A stretch of 64,000 nt of DNA from Bryobacteraceae bacterium. GTDB lineage: Bacteria; Acidobacteriota; Terriglobia; Bryobacterales; Bryobacteraceae. Made by a program: the position numbers and the translations under genes. The notes beneath the pieces are model-generated. The model was given only the letters and a program-made list of their open reading frames with translations. It did not search any database and had not been told where the DNA came from. The stretch spans positions 1 through 64,000 of the forward strand of contig JASHNT010000002.1 of assembly GCA_030041495.1 (NCBI GenBank), read 5' to 3'. The stretch's first letter is position 1; each line of letters begins with the position of its first letter. This document shows positions 34,387 through 43,177 of the stretch, in pieces.

Positions 34387-36774
34387 CTACTCGCTGCGTA
34401 GGGATTGTACTGGATCGGCCGCGGCCGCGGTCATGGCCGGACGGGCGCTGGCGGCCCCTCCCACGATGAGAAGCAGCGCGCCGGAGGCAAGGTAAGCCGC
34501 GGGATCGCTGGAGCCGGTCTCGTACAGGAGGCCCGTGAGCAGATGCGCCAGCCCCAGCGCCGCGCCCAGGCTGGCGGCGAGTCCCAGCGCCACCGGCCAC
34601 ATTGCCTCGCGCAAAATCAACGCGATAACCTTGGCTGGCGTCGCTCCCAAAGCCACGCGAATGCCCACTTCGCGGGCCCGCAGAGTCGCCGTATAGGCGA
34701 TAACGCTATAGATCCCCGCGCACGCAAGTACTAGCGCCAGAGCTCCCAATACCGACAGCAGCCACGCCGAGAAGCGGGGACGCCAGATGGAATCGGCCAC
34801 GATGTCGTCCATGGTCTCGACCTTGACCACGGGCTGATCGGGATCTACCGTCCAGACTTCCTTGCGTATCGTGTCCCCGAGCTTCAGCGGATCGCCCGTG
34901 GTGCGCACGACAAAAGTTGAGAGAAATGTTCCGAACAGCACCTGTTGATAGGAGACGTACTCTTCAGGACCGGCGGGCGAATCGTAATTAGTAAGCGACG
35001 AATCCTTGACCACGCCGATCACTTCTGGGCCGGTGCCGGGGCCCTTTTCGCCGTCCAGGTGCTGCCCGAGGGGGTCGCGGTCCGGGAATCGTTGACGCGC
35101 CATAGTCTGGTTGATGACGACGCCGGGCGGCTTGTTTTCCTCCACGTCGGTGAAGAAGCGGCCCTCGATCAGCGGAATGCCCATCGCCGTGAAGTAGTGC
35201 GCGCTGATGGTGCGCGCGCTCACCATGACGCTTCCCTTTTGAAAGGTCAGCATGGTGCTCGCGCCGGAAAGCGGAATATTGTTGACAAACGCCGCGGCCC
35301 TGACGCCCGGAATGCGCTCGATACGCTCCAGAATTGCCCGATAATAGGCCATCTGCCGCGGCTTGGTGTCGTACTTGCCCTTGCTCTGGTCCGACGTCCC
35401 GCCACCGAGTGGAACGCGCAACGTGAGCACGTGATCCGGATGAAACCCCCGGTCGGTTTGTTCCAAACGGATCAGGCTGTGCAGCATCAAGCCCGAGCCG
35501 ACCAACAGCAAAAAGGCAAAGCCGGTTTCGGCGGCGATGAGTGTCGAAAAAAGGCGCGCCGACCCTTGTTGCCGCACGCCTCCTCCGGCCCGTAGCACCG
35601 ATTGCAGGTCGATCTTGCGCGCAAACAGCATCGGCGCAAGGCTGCACAGGATCGCCAGGGCCAGGCAGAGAGCCGTATTGAACAGCAGCACTCGGCCGTT
35701 AAGCGAAATGCGCTGGAGATGCGGAAGATTCACCGGCAGCCCGGTGAGCTGGTTGGTCAGAACCGCTAAAACGCCGCGCGCGACGGCGACCCCTACAAGG
35801 CTGCCGAGCACGGCAAGCGTCAAGCCCTCGGCGAGCAATTGGCGCGCGACCTGCCATAACCCCGCGCCTAGCGACGCGCGCACCGCAATCTCCTTTTGCC
35901 GCTCCACCGCGCGGCTCAGCAACAACCCTCCCACGTCGGCGCAGGCGATCAGCAGCACCAGTCCGACCGCGGCCAGTATAAAGATCAGCGTGAGCCGGTT
36001 CTGGCGCGGGATCACGTCGCTCCACGGCGTGAGTTCGAGCCGCAATCCGGCGTGGTCAATCGGTTTCTGCTGTTCCAGTTGGTGTGCGACCGGCTCGAGC
36101 GCGGCTTGCGCTTGCGAGACAGTGATGCCTGGCTTGAGCCGCGCGGCCACTTGCGCCGGACCGGGCGAGGCCGCGGTGAGATGCACGTTCATCCACATCT
36201 CGACTTCCGGAGCGGGAAAATCGAACTCCGGCGGCATGACGCCGATGATCGTGAAGTAGCCGTCGGACACAGTAACGCTACGCCCGATCGCCGCCGGATC
36301 GGCATGGAAGTGCCGCTGCCAGAGTCCGTAACTCAAGACCGCGAGATTGGGCGCGTTGGGCTGATCGTCCGCATCGAGGAGCGTCCGGCCGAGTTGTGCA
36401 TGTACGCCCAGCATGGTGAACATCGCGCCGGAAGTCCGCAGGGCGGTGAGCTGAAACGGCTCCCCTGCGCCGGTAAGCGTTACGCCGTAGTCGCGGATCA
36501 GCGGCGCGGTGACGGTAAACAGATCGCGGCGATCGGCAAACTCCAGGTAATCCGCGGCGGAAAGAGCGAGATTGGCCCGCTTGGCGCTGGCGCCGATGAT
36601 GCGCACCAGTCCTGGAGATGATTCGTAGGGCAGCGAATGCAGCAGCACCGCGTCCACAATGCTGAATACCGCCGTGTCGGCTCCGACCCCCAGCGCTAGA
36701 ATCCCGGTCACGGAAATCGCGAACAACGGATGCGTACGCAGCCAGCGAAAAGAATGGATCAGGTCCCGAAGCAT
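34387..36774 (-). CDS. ADOP-type ABC permease (MacB/FtsX fold)
   Basis: A 795-residue membrane protein of the acidobacterial duplicated orphan permease type. It starts with a MacB-like periplasmic-core pattern (FRWLRTHPLFAISVTGILALGVGADTAVFSIVDAVL) and has two FtsX-type permease cores, seen as a helix set at about 270-435 (LIFILAAVGLVLLIACADVGGLLLSRAVERQKEIAVRASLGAG) and a second set in the last 120 residues (REVGIRVALGATPAKVIALILREA). No cognate ATPase gene is beside it, hence orphan. Members are thought to export or extract lipid or peptide substrates, but none is defined. It lies between ssb and the hybrid kinase gene. Confidence 0.9.
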   Translation of the reverse strand: MLRDLIHSFRWLRTHPLFAISVTGILALGVGADTAVFSIVDAVLLHSLPYESSPGLVRIIGASAKRANLALSAADYLEFADRRDLFTVTAPLIRDYGVTLTGAGEPFQLTALRTSGAMFTMLGVHAQLGRTLLDADDQPNAPNLAVLSYGLWQRHFHADPAAIGRSVTVSDGYFTIIGVMPPEFDFPAPEVEMWMNVHLTAASPGPAQVAARLKPGITVSQAQAALEPVAHQLEQQKPIDHAGLRLELTPWSDVIPRQNRLTLIFILAAVGLVLLIACADVGGLLLSRAVERQKEIAVRASLGAGLWQVARQLLAEGLTLAVLGSLVGVAVARGVLAVLTNQLTGLPVNLPHLQRISLNGRVLLFNTALCLALAILCSLAPMLFARKIDLQSVLRAGGGVRQQGSARLFSTLIAAETGFAFLLLVGSGLMLHSLIRLEQTDRGFHPDHVLTLRVPLGGGTSDQSKGKYDTKPRQMAYYRAILERIERIPGVRAAAFVNNIPLSGASTMLTFQKGSVMVSARTISAHYFTAMGIPLIEGRFFTDVEENKPPGVVINQTMARQRFPDRDPLGQHLDGEKGPGTGPEVIGVVKDSSLTNYDSPAGPEEYVSYQQVLFGTFLSTFVVRTTGDPLKLGDTIRKEVWTVDPDQPVVKVETMDDIVADSIWRPRFSAWLLSVLGALALVLACAGIYSVIAYTATLRAREVGIRVALGATPAKVIALILREAMWPVALGLAASLGAALGLAHLLTGLLYETGSSDPAAYLASGALLLIVGGAASARPAMTAAAADPVQSLRSE

Positions 36775-36817
36775 GGCCGCTTAGACACCCCTATCGGGCG
36801 CGAAGTTCCCGGGCCGC

Positions 36818-37282
36818 CTAAAACGGTACGTCGTCTTCGCTAATGCCCTCAGCCGGCGGAGCGGATGGCGCGGCAGCGGGCCGGGACCGTGGAGCACTAC
36901 GCATACCCTGCGTCTCCTGCGAATACTCGTCGGGAGCTCCGCCTTCGCCCCGTCCGCCCAGCAGGATCACGTCCTCCGCCACGACTTCCGTGGTCCAGAC
37001 TTTCTTCCCGTCTTTGTCGTCGTAGCTGCGGGTTTGCAGCCGCCCTTCGACGAACACTTGCTTGCCCTTGGTCAGATACGGCGCGACGTTCTCTCCGCGC
37101 CACATCACCACGTTGGTCCAATTGGTTTCTTCTTTCCACTCCCCGGTTTGCTGATCTTTCCAGCGGCGATTGGTGGCCACCGAAAACTTGGTGACCGCGG
37201 TCTGCGACGCGGTGTAGGAAGTCTCGGCGTCGCGGCCGAGATGCCCAATCAGGATCACTTTGTTGACGCTACGGCTAGCCAT
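36818..37282 (-). CDS. ssb: Single-stranded DNA-binding protein
   Basis: A 154-residue SSB. The start is the ATG at 37282 (MASRSVNKVILIGHLGRDAE), preferred over the GTG three codons earlier. The OB fold follows: SYTASQTAVTKFSVATNRRWKDQQTGEWKEETNW, QVFVEGRLQTRSYDD. The C-terminal tail is Pro/Ala-rich and ends EDDVPF, the conserved acidic tip that contacts replication partners. The gene sits between the ADOP permease gene and a divergent membrane protein gene, away from the usual rpsF/rpsR context. Confidence 0.95.
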   Translation of the reverse strand: MASRSVNKVILIGHLGRDAETSYTASQTAVTKFSVATNRRWKDQQTGEWKEETNWTNVVMWRGENVAPYLTKGKQVFVEGRLQTRSYDDKDGKKVWTTEVVAEDVILLGGRGEGGAPDEYSQETQGMRSAPRSRPAAAPSAPPAEGISEDDVPF

Positions 37283-37402
37283 GTTCCGCACTCTAACACA
37301 CTCCCGCGCGGGAGTCTCGACGCCAGGGCCCGGAACCCGTTCGCAGACCCTCGCGTTGGCCCATTTGCGGCTCCGGCATAAATCCGCCTCCGTAGCTTAA
37401 TC

Positions 37403-37435
37403 TTGACGAAAATTATTCGGGAATCGAGATATAAT
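37403..37435 (+). promoter_or_regulatory. Possible sigma-70 promoter of the 37475 membrane protein
   Basis: TTGACG at 37403-37408 and a perfect TATAAT at 37430-37435 are visible 40 bases before the start codon. The spacer is 21 bases, well above the usual 17, so the -35 assignment is doubtful, though the -10 may work with a weaker -35 element. Confidence 0.35.
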
Positions 37436-37474
37436 CGACCTACGTTTCGTGCGAGGGAGGGTGATGCGAGTCGA

Positions 37475-38479
37475 ATGACCAAGGAAAATTTTGGTGTCGC
37501 CACAAACCTTTTGATTTGTCTCCTCGTTACCGTGTACGGCGTGCTGGCATGGCTTCCATTCCGTCGGCCACAGAAGGATGGGATATCGCCGGAGCCGTTC
37601 CGGCACTGCGCCTACGTCTGCTGGTGGGCGTCCTGGCTATGTTGGACGCTTCTGTGGTGCTGGACGGGTATCCGCCAAGCGATCGAGAACGGCCAATCCG
37701 TTCCCGCCAGGGCCGCCATTCTCCATAGGATCCCGGATCTGCTCCTCGACAACCTCAACGTCATCTTCCTGGTGCTGGTATTTCTTGCCATCACTCGAGG
37801 TGACGGGTTCTCCAGTAAGCGGATCCTCCCTACCTTTCTTCTGATCGCCGGAGCCATGGCGGCTGGATATGCGATCCTGTACGGCCTTTCCTACTGGCTG
37901 ACTTTGGATTTCAGCTATGGGATCCATGATGCTTGGTCGCTGTGCATGAGCGCGGCGGGCCCGATTCTGGTTGGATGCGCCGTGTATCTGCGCTTCAACT
38001 CCGTGCTGGTGGTGGCGATCGGTTTTGTGTACGCGTTTATCCAGCCGGTGGCCTACGCGCTCGACTTGCAGGTTGCCGGCACGCCGGCAGGCAACAAGAT
38101 CCTGCAATATGAGCCGGTGGTCGACATAACCCTGGGCGGCCTGAAGATTCTTTGGGCGGTGTTCTTCATGCAGATTCTGGCGCACGGAGAGGGTGGTGGC
38201 GGAAGCAGCCTGGTGGCGGAGACCAACAATCCGGGACTGTTGGGCGAGTGGGATCGCCGAACATTGGGCCACGCGCTCCTGCTGGGCTCAGCTTATGTAT
38301 TCCTTCTGGTTGCGATGTTGATGACTTTCGACGAACAGAAGCAAAAGCAGATCGAGGCATTCGGTGTCGCGTTCGGGATTGTCATGGGCCTCATCGGACT
38401 GATTGACATCGGGCTAAGGCTGTGGAAGGAGATCCTCAAAGACAAGCCTGGCCAGGCGCGTGGAGCCCGCACCGCCTAG
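37475..38479 (+). CDS. Multi-pass membrane protein, unknown function
   Basis: The ATG at 37475 is used (AGGGAGG lies 14 bases upstream) and gives 334 residues. About eight hydrophobic segments are visible: LLICLLVTVYGVLAWL, CWWASWLCWTLLWCW, NVIFLVLVFLAITRG, TFLLIAGAMAAGYAILYGLSYW, SAAGPILVGCAVYLRF, VLVVAIGFVYAFIQPVAYAL, GLKILWAVFFMQIL and HALLLGSAYVFLLVAMLM, with a last one before the C-terminus. No family motif is recognised. The gene has a possible own promoter (37403-37435) and no overlap with neighbours. Confidence 0.75.
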   Translation: MTKENFGVATNLLICLLVTVYGVLAWLPFRRPQKDGISPEPFRHCAYVCWWASWLCWTLLWCWTGIRQAIENGQSVPARAAILHRIPDLLLDNLNVIFLVLVFLAITRGDGFSSKRILPTFLLIAGAMAAGYAILYGLSYWLTLDFSYGIHDAWSLCMSAAGPILVGCAVYLRFNSVLVVAIGFVYAFIQPVAYALDLQVAGTPAGNKILQYEPVVDITLGGLKILWAVFFMQILAHGEGGGGSSLVAETNNPGLLGEWDRRTLGHALLLGSAYVFLLVAMLMTFDEQKQKQIEAFGVAFGIVMGLIGLIDIGLRLWKEILKDKPGQARGARTA

Positions 38480-38517
38480 CGGTTGCCGCGCGACCGGGCG
38501 TGCTAAGATCGGGTCGA

Positions 38518-39897
38518 ATGCGCCGTGCCTGCGCTCTTGTGTTTCTTGTGCTGCTGGTCTTGATTGCGGCGGCCGCGGGGGCCGACGACAATCGCTCACT
38601 CGGCGACCGCACGCGTCAATACCTGGCGGATTTGGTGCGGCTGGATACTTCCAATCCGCCCGGCAACGAAACGCGAGTCGCGGACTATTTAAAACAGGTC
38701 GCCGATAATTTCGGCATTCCGGCCGAACGCCTGGGCAACGATCCGCGGCGCTTGAACTTCGTTGCGCGGCTGAAGTGCAACTGCAAGGGCCGGCCGCTGT
38801 TGATGCTGGCCCATAGTGACGCGGCTCCCGTGACGCCGGACGAACGCAAACAATGGACCGCGGATCCCTTCGGCGCCGAGCTCAAAAACGGCTACATCTA
38901 CGGCCGCGGAACGCTCAGCGCCAAATCCCTGCTGGCCGCGGAGCTGGCCGTGATGGTGGAGATCAAGCGCCGCAACCTGAAGCTGAACCGCGACCTGATC
39001 CTGGTCTCGGAGGCCGATGAGGAGGCCGGTATGACCGGCATCCAGTGGCTCATTCAAAATGCATGGTCGAAAATCGACGCGGAATTCGCGTTGAATGAGG
39101 GCGGTTCGTTAACGGAAACCAAAGACGGAACTAAGATTTTCGGAATCCAAACCATTGAAAAAGTCCCCGTGCGCATTATTCTCACTGCCCGCGGGACGGT
39201 GGGTTCCGGCGCGGTTCCGCGGCGCGACAATCCCATCGTGCACGTCTCCGACGCGGTGTCGCGCCTGGCCAAAGCGGAGCAACCCGTCTATATGAACCCC
39301 ACCACGCGGCGCTACTTCAGCGCGATCTCGGAATTGCCCGATTACGCGTGGCTCAAACCGCTGCTGCCGAAACTGGAGAACGCCGCGACGGCCCAGGCCG
39401 CGGCCGAACAGATCCGCATACATGACGAGGAACTGGACGCGATGCTGCACACCACCGTCTCCTTTGTAAGCCAGCAGAACGGCGAAACCGTGATGGACGT
39501 GCGCCGGCTGCCCGTGGCGGAGTCGCGCGAGGACGTGCTGGCGCGGCTGCGCCAGATCGTCAACGATAGCGCCGTCGAGGTGAGCTTCGCGCCTGGTCCG
39601 CCCATGCCCACCACCCCCTCCAGCCCGCGCAATACGGCTCTCTACCTGGCGATGGAGCGGGCCATCCAGCGCATCTATCCGCACGACGCGGTGGTCGCCC
39701 CGTTTCTTTCGCGCGGCTTCACCGACAGCGGGTTTCTCCGCTCGCGCGGCATGCCGGTGTACGGCGTCCCTCTCTTCCTGCGCGAGCCCGGCGACGCGCG
39801 CGTCCGCGGAGTGGACGAGCGCATCAGCCCCAAGGCTCTGGACGACGGAGTGGAGCTGCTGTGGCAGATCGTGCTGGAGACCGCTGGCGGCAATTAG
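38518..39897 (+). CDS. M20-family peptidase homologue, exported
   Basis: The ATG at 38518 opens a signal peptide (RRACALVFLVLLVLIAAAAGA) and gives 459 residues. M20 landmarks: SNPPGNETRVADYLKQ, MLAHSDAAPVTPDE (first zinc His and Asp), WTADPFGAELKNGYIYGRG, SEADEEAGM (catalytic Glu pair) and a late metal-site region RGFTDSGFLRSRGMPVYG. The residue that should bridge the two metals, the Asp of the GRGA-x-D-x-K motif, is Ser134 here (GRGTLSAKS, codon at 38917-38919). The protein may be inactive or work differently; see findings. The central lid domain spans about residues 225-350. Confidence 0.83.
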   Translation: MRRACALVFLVLLVLIAAAAGADDNRSLGDRTRQYLADLVRLDTSNPPGNETRVADYLKQVADNFGIPAERLGNDPRRLNFVARLKCNCKGRPLLMLAHSDAAPVTPDERKQWTADPFGAELKNGYIYGRGTLSAKSLLAAELAVMVEIKRRNLKLNRDLILVSEADEEAGMTGIQWLIQNAWSKIDAEFALNEGGSLTETKDGTKIFGIQTIEKVPVRIILTARGTVGSGAVPRRDNPIVHVSDAVSRLAKAEQPVYMNPTTRRYFSAISELPDYAWLKPLLPKLENAATAQAAAEQIRIHDEELDAMLHTTVSFVSQQNGETVMDVRRLPVAESREDVLARLRQIVNDSAVEVSFAPGPPMPTTPSSPRNTALYLAMERAIQRIYPHDAVVAPFLSRGFTDSGFLRSRGMPVYGVPLFLREPGDARVRGVDERISPKALDDGVELLWQIVLETAGGN

Positions 39898-39917
39898 GCG
39901 CGGCGCTCGCGCCCTAA
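39894..39917. terminator. Possible bidirectional terminator hairpin
   Basis: TTAGGCGCG at 39894-39902 can pair with CGCGCCCTAA at 39908-39917 with one bulged base and a 5-base loop. It spans both stop codons of the convergent genes (M20 homologue and the small hypothetical). No T-run follows in either direction, so it is a weak candidate. Confidence 0.35.
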
Positions 39918-40294
39918 TCGATAAAGCCCTTCCAAGTATTCCCTTTTTCGTCGCGCAAAGTGACCACGGCATCGCTCGAAACGCCGCTCAAAGAGTTGCC
40001 GCGTCCGTCGCGGAAACGGTATTCAATCGAATTGTCATCGGCGCGCGTGGCTGAGCCGCGCCAGATGTTGCCGTACTCGTCCTTGAGCTTGATGCTGTCG
40101 CCATGGCCGTACCCAGAGACGCGAGTCTTGCTCTTTTCTTCTTCCAGATGGAAGTAGCCGCCGGGGAGCCGGTTCCGTTTGCGTTGTTTGCCGTAAATCA
40201 TTGGTTGCCCGTCAATCACGCGGTACTCGCGGTCTGCTAGATCTATTATTCGCCGGGACCAAGACGGAGACGATAGGGCGAATCCTTTAAGCAC
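39914..40294 (-). CDS. Small protein of unknown function
   Basis: A 126-residue frame. The C-terminal two-thirds looks like a real folded protein with repeated short units: [31 protein letters not shown] and [16 protein letters not shown], each a beta strand with a conserved D-x-x-G-N-x-W/L motif. There is no signal peptide. The start is uncertain: the upstream part ([12 protein letters not shown]) is weak, and an ATG at 40201 gives a 95-residue version. It lies between the convergent M20 gene and the divergent dtd gene. Confidence 0.5.
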   Translation of the reverse strand: MLKGFALSSPSWSRRIIDLADREYRVIDGQPMIYGKQRKRNRLPGGYFHLEEEKSKTRVSGYGHGDSIKLKDEYGNIWRGSATRADDNSIEYRFRDGRGNSLSGVSSDAVVTLRDEKGNTWKGFID

Positions 40295-40329
40295 GCCGCC
40301 CGAGAGCCTTATTCCGCTACACTTCCCCT

Positions 40330-40791
40330 ATGCGCGCGGTGGTGCAGAGGGTCACGAACGCCAAGGTAGAAGTGGACGGGGCCGTGGTCGGGGGAATCGG
40401 CGCGGGACTGCTGGTGCTGCTTGGGGTTGGGAAGACGGATGCGCCTGCTGACGCCGAATACCTGGCGGAAAAAATCTGTGGGCTCCGAATTTTTGCCGAT
40501 AGCGCCGGCAAAATGAACCTGAGCCTGATCGAGACCGGAGGCGCGATGCTGGCCGTTTCGCAATTCACTCTGTACGGCGATTGCCGCAAGGGCCGCCGGC
40601 CCAGCTTCGATCACGCCGCCGCAGCCGGCCAAGCGCGAGCCTTGTATGAGCATTTCGTCGCAGCCGCGCGCCGCGCCGGAGTGCGCGTCGACACTGGAGT
40701 GTTCCAGGCGCACATGGCCGTTTCGCTGTTGAATGACGGCCCGGTCACTTTAATTGTCGAAACCCCACGGCCCAATCAAAACGCCGGATGA
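40330..40791 (+). CDS. dtd: D-aminoacyl-tRNA deacylase
   Basis: A 153-residue enzyme that frees tRNA from mischarged D-amino acids (and Gly on tRNA-Ala). The signature motifs are present: SQFTLYGD at 77-84 and NDGPVT at 135-140, which together form the chiral proofreading pocket. Length and the opening MRAVVQRV are standard. The last 47 bases overlap the convergent cbiO gene. Confidence 0.95.
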   Translation: MRAVVQRVTNAKVEVDGAVVGGIGAGLLVLLGVGKTDAPADAEYLAEKICGLRIFADSAGKMNLSLIETGGAMLAVSQFTLYGDCRKGRRPSFDHAAAAGQARALYEHFVAAARRAGVRVDTGVFQAHMAVSLLNDGPVTLIVETPRPNQNAG

Positions 40792-41458
40792 TTTCGTCCA
40801 CTGAACCCTCACCCGCTACGCGCCCGCGCTCGAAAAAAACCGCGCGGGTCGCCAGGGCGCGCGCGAATTCCACATCGTGCGTGACCAGGATCTTGGCCTG
40901 CGGCAGACCGGCCAGCAGGCTGGCCAGGTCGCGCTGGCCCGGAGGGTCGAGGAACGTAGTCGGCTCATCCAGCACCAGGATCTCCGGCGCCATCGCCAGC
41001 ACTCCGGCGATCGCCACGCGCCGTTTTTCGCCGGCGCTCAAATGATAGGGCGCTTTGCGCAGCGCGCCCGTCATGCCCACCCGTTCCAGCATCTCTTTGG
41101 CCCGCGCGGCCGCGGCCTCGGGACTCAAGCCCAGATTCGCGGGTCCGAAGGCGACATCTTCCAGCACCGTCGGCATGAAGAGCTGCTCGTCGGAATCCTG
41201 AAACACCAGGCCGATCTTCGCGCGGACTTGCTCGACCGTGTCTCTTTTGACCGGCACGCCGCAAACTTCGACTGAGCCCTGCTCCGGCGCGGTTTCGAGC
41301 AGCCCGTTCAGATGCAGCACGAACGTCGTCTTGCCGGAACCGTTCGCGCCCAGCAATGCCACGCATTCGCCGGAGTCGAGATGAAAATCCACTCCGTTGA
41401 GCGCCTGCGTGCCGTCGGCGTAACGGTGATGAAGATTGCGGACGGTAAGGATTCTCAT
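40745..41458 (-). CDS. cbiO: ECF transporter ATPase CbiO (cobalt/nickel uptake)
   Basis: A 237-residue ATP-binding subunit: Walker A GANGSGKT at 37-44, signature LSAGEKRR and Walker [16 protein letters not shown]. It energises metal uptake with CbiMN and CbiQ encoded just upstream on the same strand. Its ATG shares one base with the stop of cbiQ (TAATG, 41456-41460). A neighbouring overlap of 47 bases with dtd is convergent and has no functional meaning. Confidence 0.94.
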   Translation of the reverse strand: MRILTVRNLHHRYADGTQALNGVDFHLDSGECVALLGANGSGKTTFVLHLNGLLETAPEQGSVEVCGVPVKRDTVEQVRAKIGLVFQDSDEQLFMPTVLEDVAFGPANLGLSPEAAAARAKEMLERVGMTGALRKAPYHLSAGEKRRVAIAGVLAMAPEILVLDEPTTFLDPPGQRDLASLLAGLPQAKILVTHDVEFARALATRAVFFERGRVAGEGSVDEIIRRFDWAVGFRQLK

Positions 41459-42198
41459 TATGCGGCCAGCCGGATGGCGATCGGCGCGGCGACGCTAACC
41501 GCCAGGAATCCGTAATCGGCCATGTGAAAATGCGGGCGCACGCTGGCGGCGAAGCGTCCGGAAAAACCGCGCGCCAGCATCGCGCGATAGATGCCGTCGG
41601 CGCGCTCCCAGGATCGCGCGAACAGAACGCTGAGAGCTCCGGCGGCGGCCTGGAAGCGGCGTGCAGCGGGGGCTCCGGAGCTCGCGCGTGACAGCGCCGC
41701 CAGGCGCATATGCTGCGCCTGCTCGGAGATGACGAACAGATAGCGGTACACGAACTGCGTCACCAGGATCAGCATGCGCGGGATGTGCAACCGCTCCAGC
41801 GCGGCCAGTAGTTGCGCCAACGGAGTCGTTGCGATCAGCAGCAGCGCGGCGCATCCGGAGAGGAAGCTCTTCTCCGCGATCGCCAGAGCCCGTGCGCCGT
41901 CTCCCGACCACCAGGTGAGCAGCGCCAAGGTCGCCGAAAAAGGCAGCACCAGAGCCGCCCGGCGCGCCAGGCCCGCCAAGGGAACATGCGAGGCCGCGGC
42001 CGCAAAGATCAGCAGAGCCGCGTATCCCAGGTACGCGGCCGGGATTCGCGCGGCATCGCCATGGGTCGGGGAAATATGGATCGGGGTGGTCGAGACGGCG
42101 ATGAGGAACGCAGCCAGTGCGGCCAGCTTGGAGCGGGCGTCCCGCCGGTGCAAGGGACTTGCGCCCTGGCTCCAGCCTTCTACATCCAGGTGGTGCAA
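41458..42198 (-). CDS. cbiQ: ECF transporter transmembrane protein CbiQ
   Basis: A 246-residue membrane coupling protein with about five hydrophobic segments and the Q-protein coupling region (FQAAAGALSVLFARSWERADGIYRAMLARGFSGRF), which contains the conserved E-R-x-x-x-x-x-x-A-M-x-x-R-G-F segment that docks on CbiO. The start codon is TTG at 42198. The choice is supported by AAAGGAG 8 bases upstream (42207-42213) and by the tight fit after cbiM. It couples the ATPase to the metal-binding CbiMN subunit. Confidence 0.92.
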   Translation of the reverse strand: MHHLDVEGWSQGASPLHRRDARSKLAALAAFLIAVSTTPIHISPTHGDAARIPAAYLGYAALLIFAAAASHVPLAGLARRAALVLPFSATLALLTWWSGDGARALAIAEKSFLSGCAALLLIATTPLAQLLAALERLHIPRMLILVTQFVYRYLFVISEQAQHMRLAALSRASSGAPAARRFQAAAGALSVLFARSWERADGIYRAMLARGFSGRFAASVRPHFHMADYGFLAVSVAAPIAIRLAA

Positions 42199-42199
42199 A

Positions 42200-43126
42200 T
42201 CAGGCGCTCCTTTGACGCGTCAGCAGCTTCCCCGTCAAGGCGCAGATGCCATAGATCAGAGCCAGCCCGGCGAGTCCCGCGGAAGCCCTGCGGAACCACA
42301 GCGACGCCGAGCCTTGCCATTCGTAATCGGCCAGTGGAGCGTGCATCCACACCGGCGCGTGCGCCGTGATGCCGAATTGCGCCGCGACGTGTTCCAGATT
42401 TTCCGGCGCGGCGGAGGCCCATAGGATTCCGAACGTAGTCAGCAGCACGGCTGCAATCGCGATGGCTCCGATCAGGCGCGAGCCCGCCGGTTGCGCCTCC
42501 GGCTCGGCCGCGGCGGCCGGTTTCAGACGCTCGATTGCGCGCACCGCGGCCAGCGTGATCGCGCCTTCCATCAACGCAGCGGCCAGGAACAAACCCAGCG
42601 AGATGCAAATCAACCGTCCCGGCATCGGCACTCCCGACAAGGCGAGCTCGGACAAGGCGAAGCAGCCGGCCACCAGCACGCTCAACATGCCGGCCAGAAA
42701 GATCGCCGCGGATCGCCAATGCGAGCGCCAGAGTCGATACGGAATGTAGCCGGCCAGGACTCCGATCAGCGCCATGTTAATGACGTTGGCTCCCAGCGCC
42801 AGGACGCCGCCGTCTTGAAAAACGAAAGCCTGAATCACCAGGATCGCGGTCATCACCACCGAGGCCGCGGCCGGCCCCAGCACGATGGTCATCAGTGCTC
42901 CGCCCACCAGGTGCGCGCTGGTGCCCAGAGGAATCGGGAAATTGATCATCTGCGCCGCGAAAACGAACGCGCCCATCACCCCCATCAACGGGATCCTGCG
43001 GTCGCCCAAGTCCATGCGTGCGGCATCCTGATGAGCGCGGCGCGCCACCCAGCCGATCGCCGGGAGGCTCGCCAGGTCCAGCGTAGACCACACCGGAGTG
43101 CTCAAAAATCCGTCAGGTATATGCAT
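42200..43126 (-). CDS. cbiM: Cobalt/nickel-binding ECF component, CbiM fused to a CbiN-like domain
   Basis: A 308-residue protein starting MHIPDGFLS, the conserved N-terminus whose Met1-His2 amine and imidazole bind the metal ion. Further blocks: LVGGALMTIVLGPAAASVVM and FVFQDGGVLALGANVINMAL. After about residue 210 a second part resembles the PDGLE/CbiN subunit (SAAPENLEHVAAQFG, APLADYEW) with a final membrane segment, so CbiN is fused and no separate cbiN is needed. It is first in the cbiMN-cbiQ-cbiO operon. No cobalamin riboswitch is present in the 51 bases before it, so the metal could be Co2+ or Ni2+. Confidence 0.93.
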   Translation of the reverse strand: MHIPDGFLSTPVWSTLDLASLPAIGWVARRAHQDAARMDLGDRRIPLMGVMGAFVFAAQMINFPIPLGTSAHLVGGALMTIVLGPAAASVVMTAILVIQAFVFQDGGVLALGANVINMALIGVLAGYIPYRLWRSHWRSAAIFLAGMLSVLVAGCFALSELALSGVPMPGRLICISLGLFLAAALMEGAITLAAVRAIERLKPAAAAEPEAQPAGSRLIGAIAIAAVLLTTFGILWASAAPENLEHVAAQFGITAHAPVWMHAPLADYEWQGSASLWFRRASAGLAGLALIYGICALTGKLLTRQRSA

Positions 43127-43177
43127 CGGAGGCTTTCGGGCCGGCTACCGCCATCTTAACAATTGGCGCGCAATCCC

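Noticed and set aside
43127-43177. Possible cobalamin riboswitch before cbiM
   Set aside because: Only 51 bases separate cbiM from the upstream gene and no B12-box-like sequence is seen.
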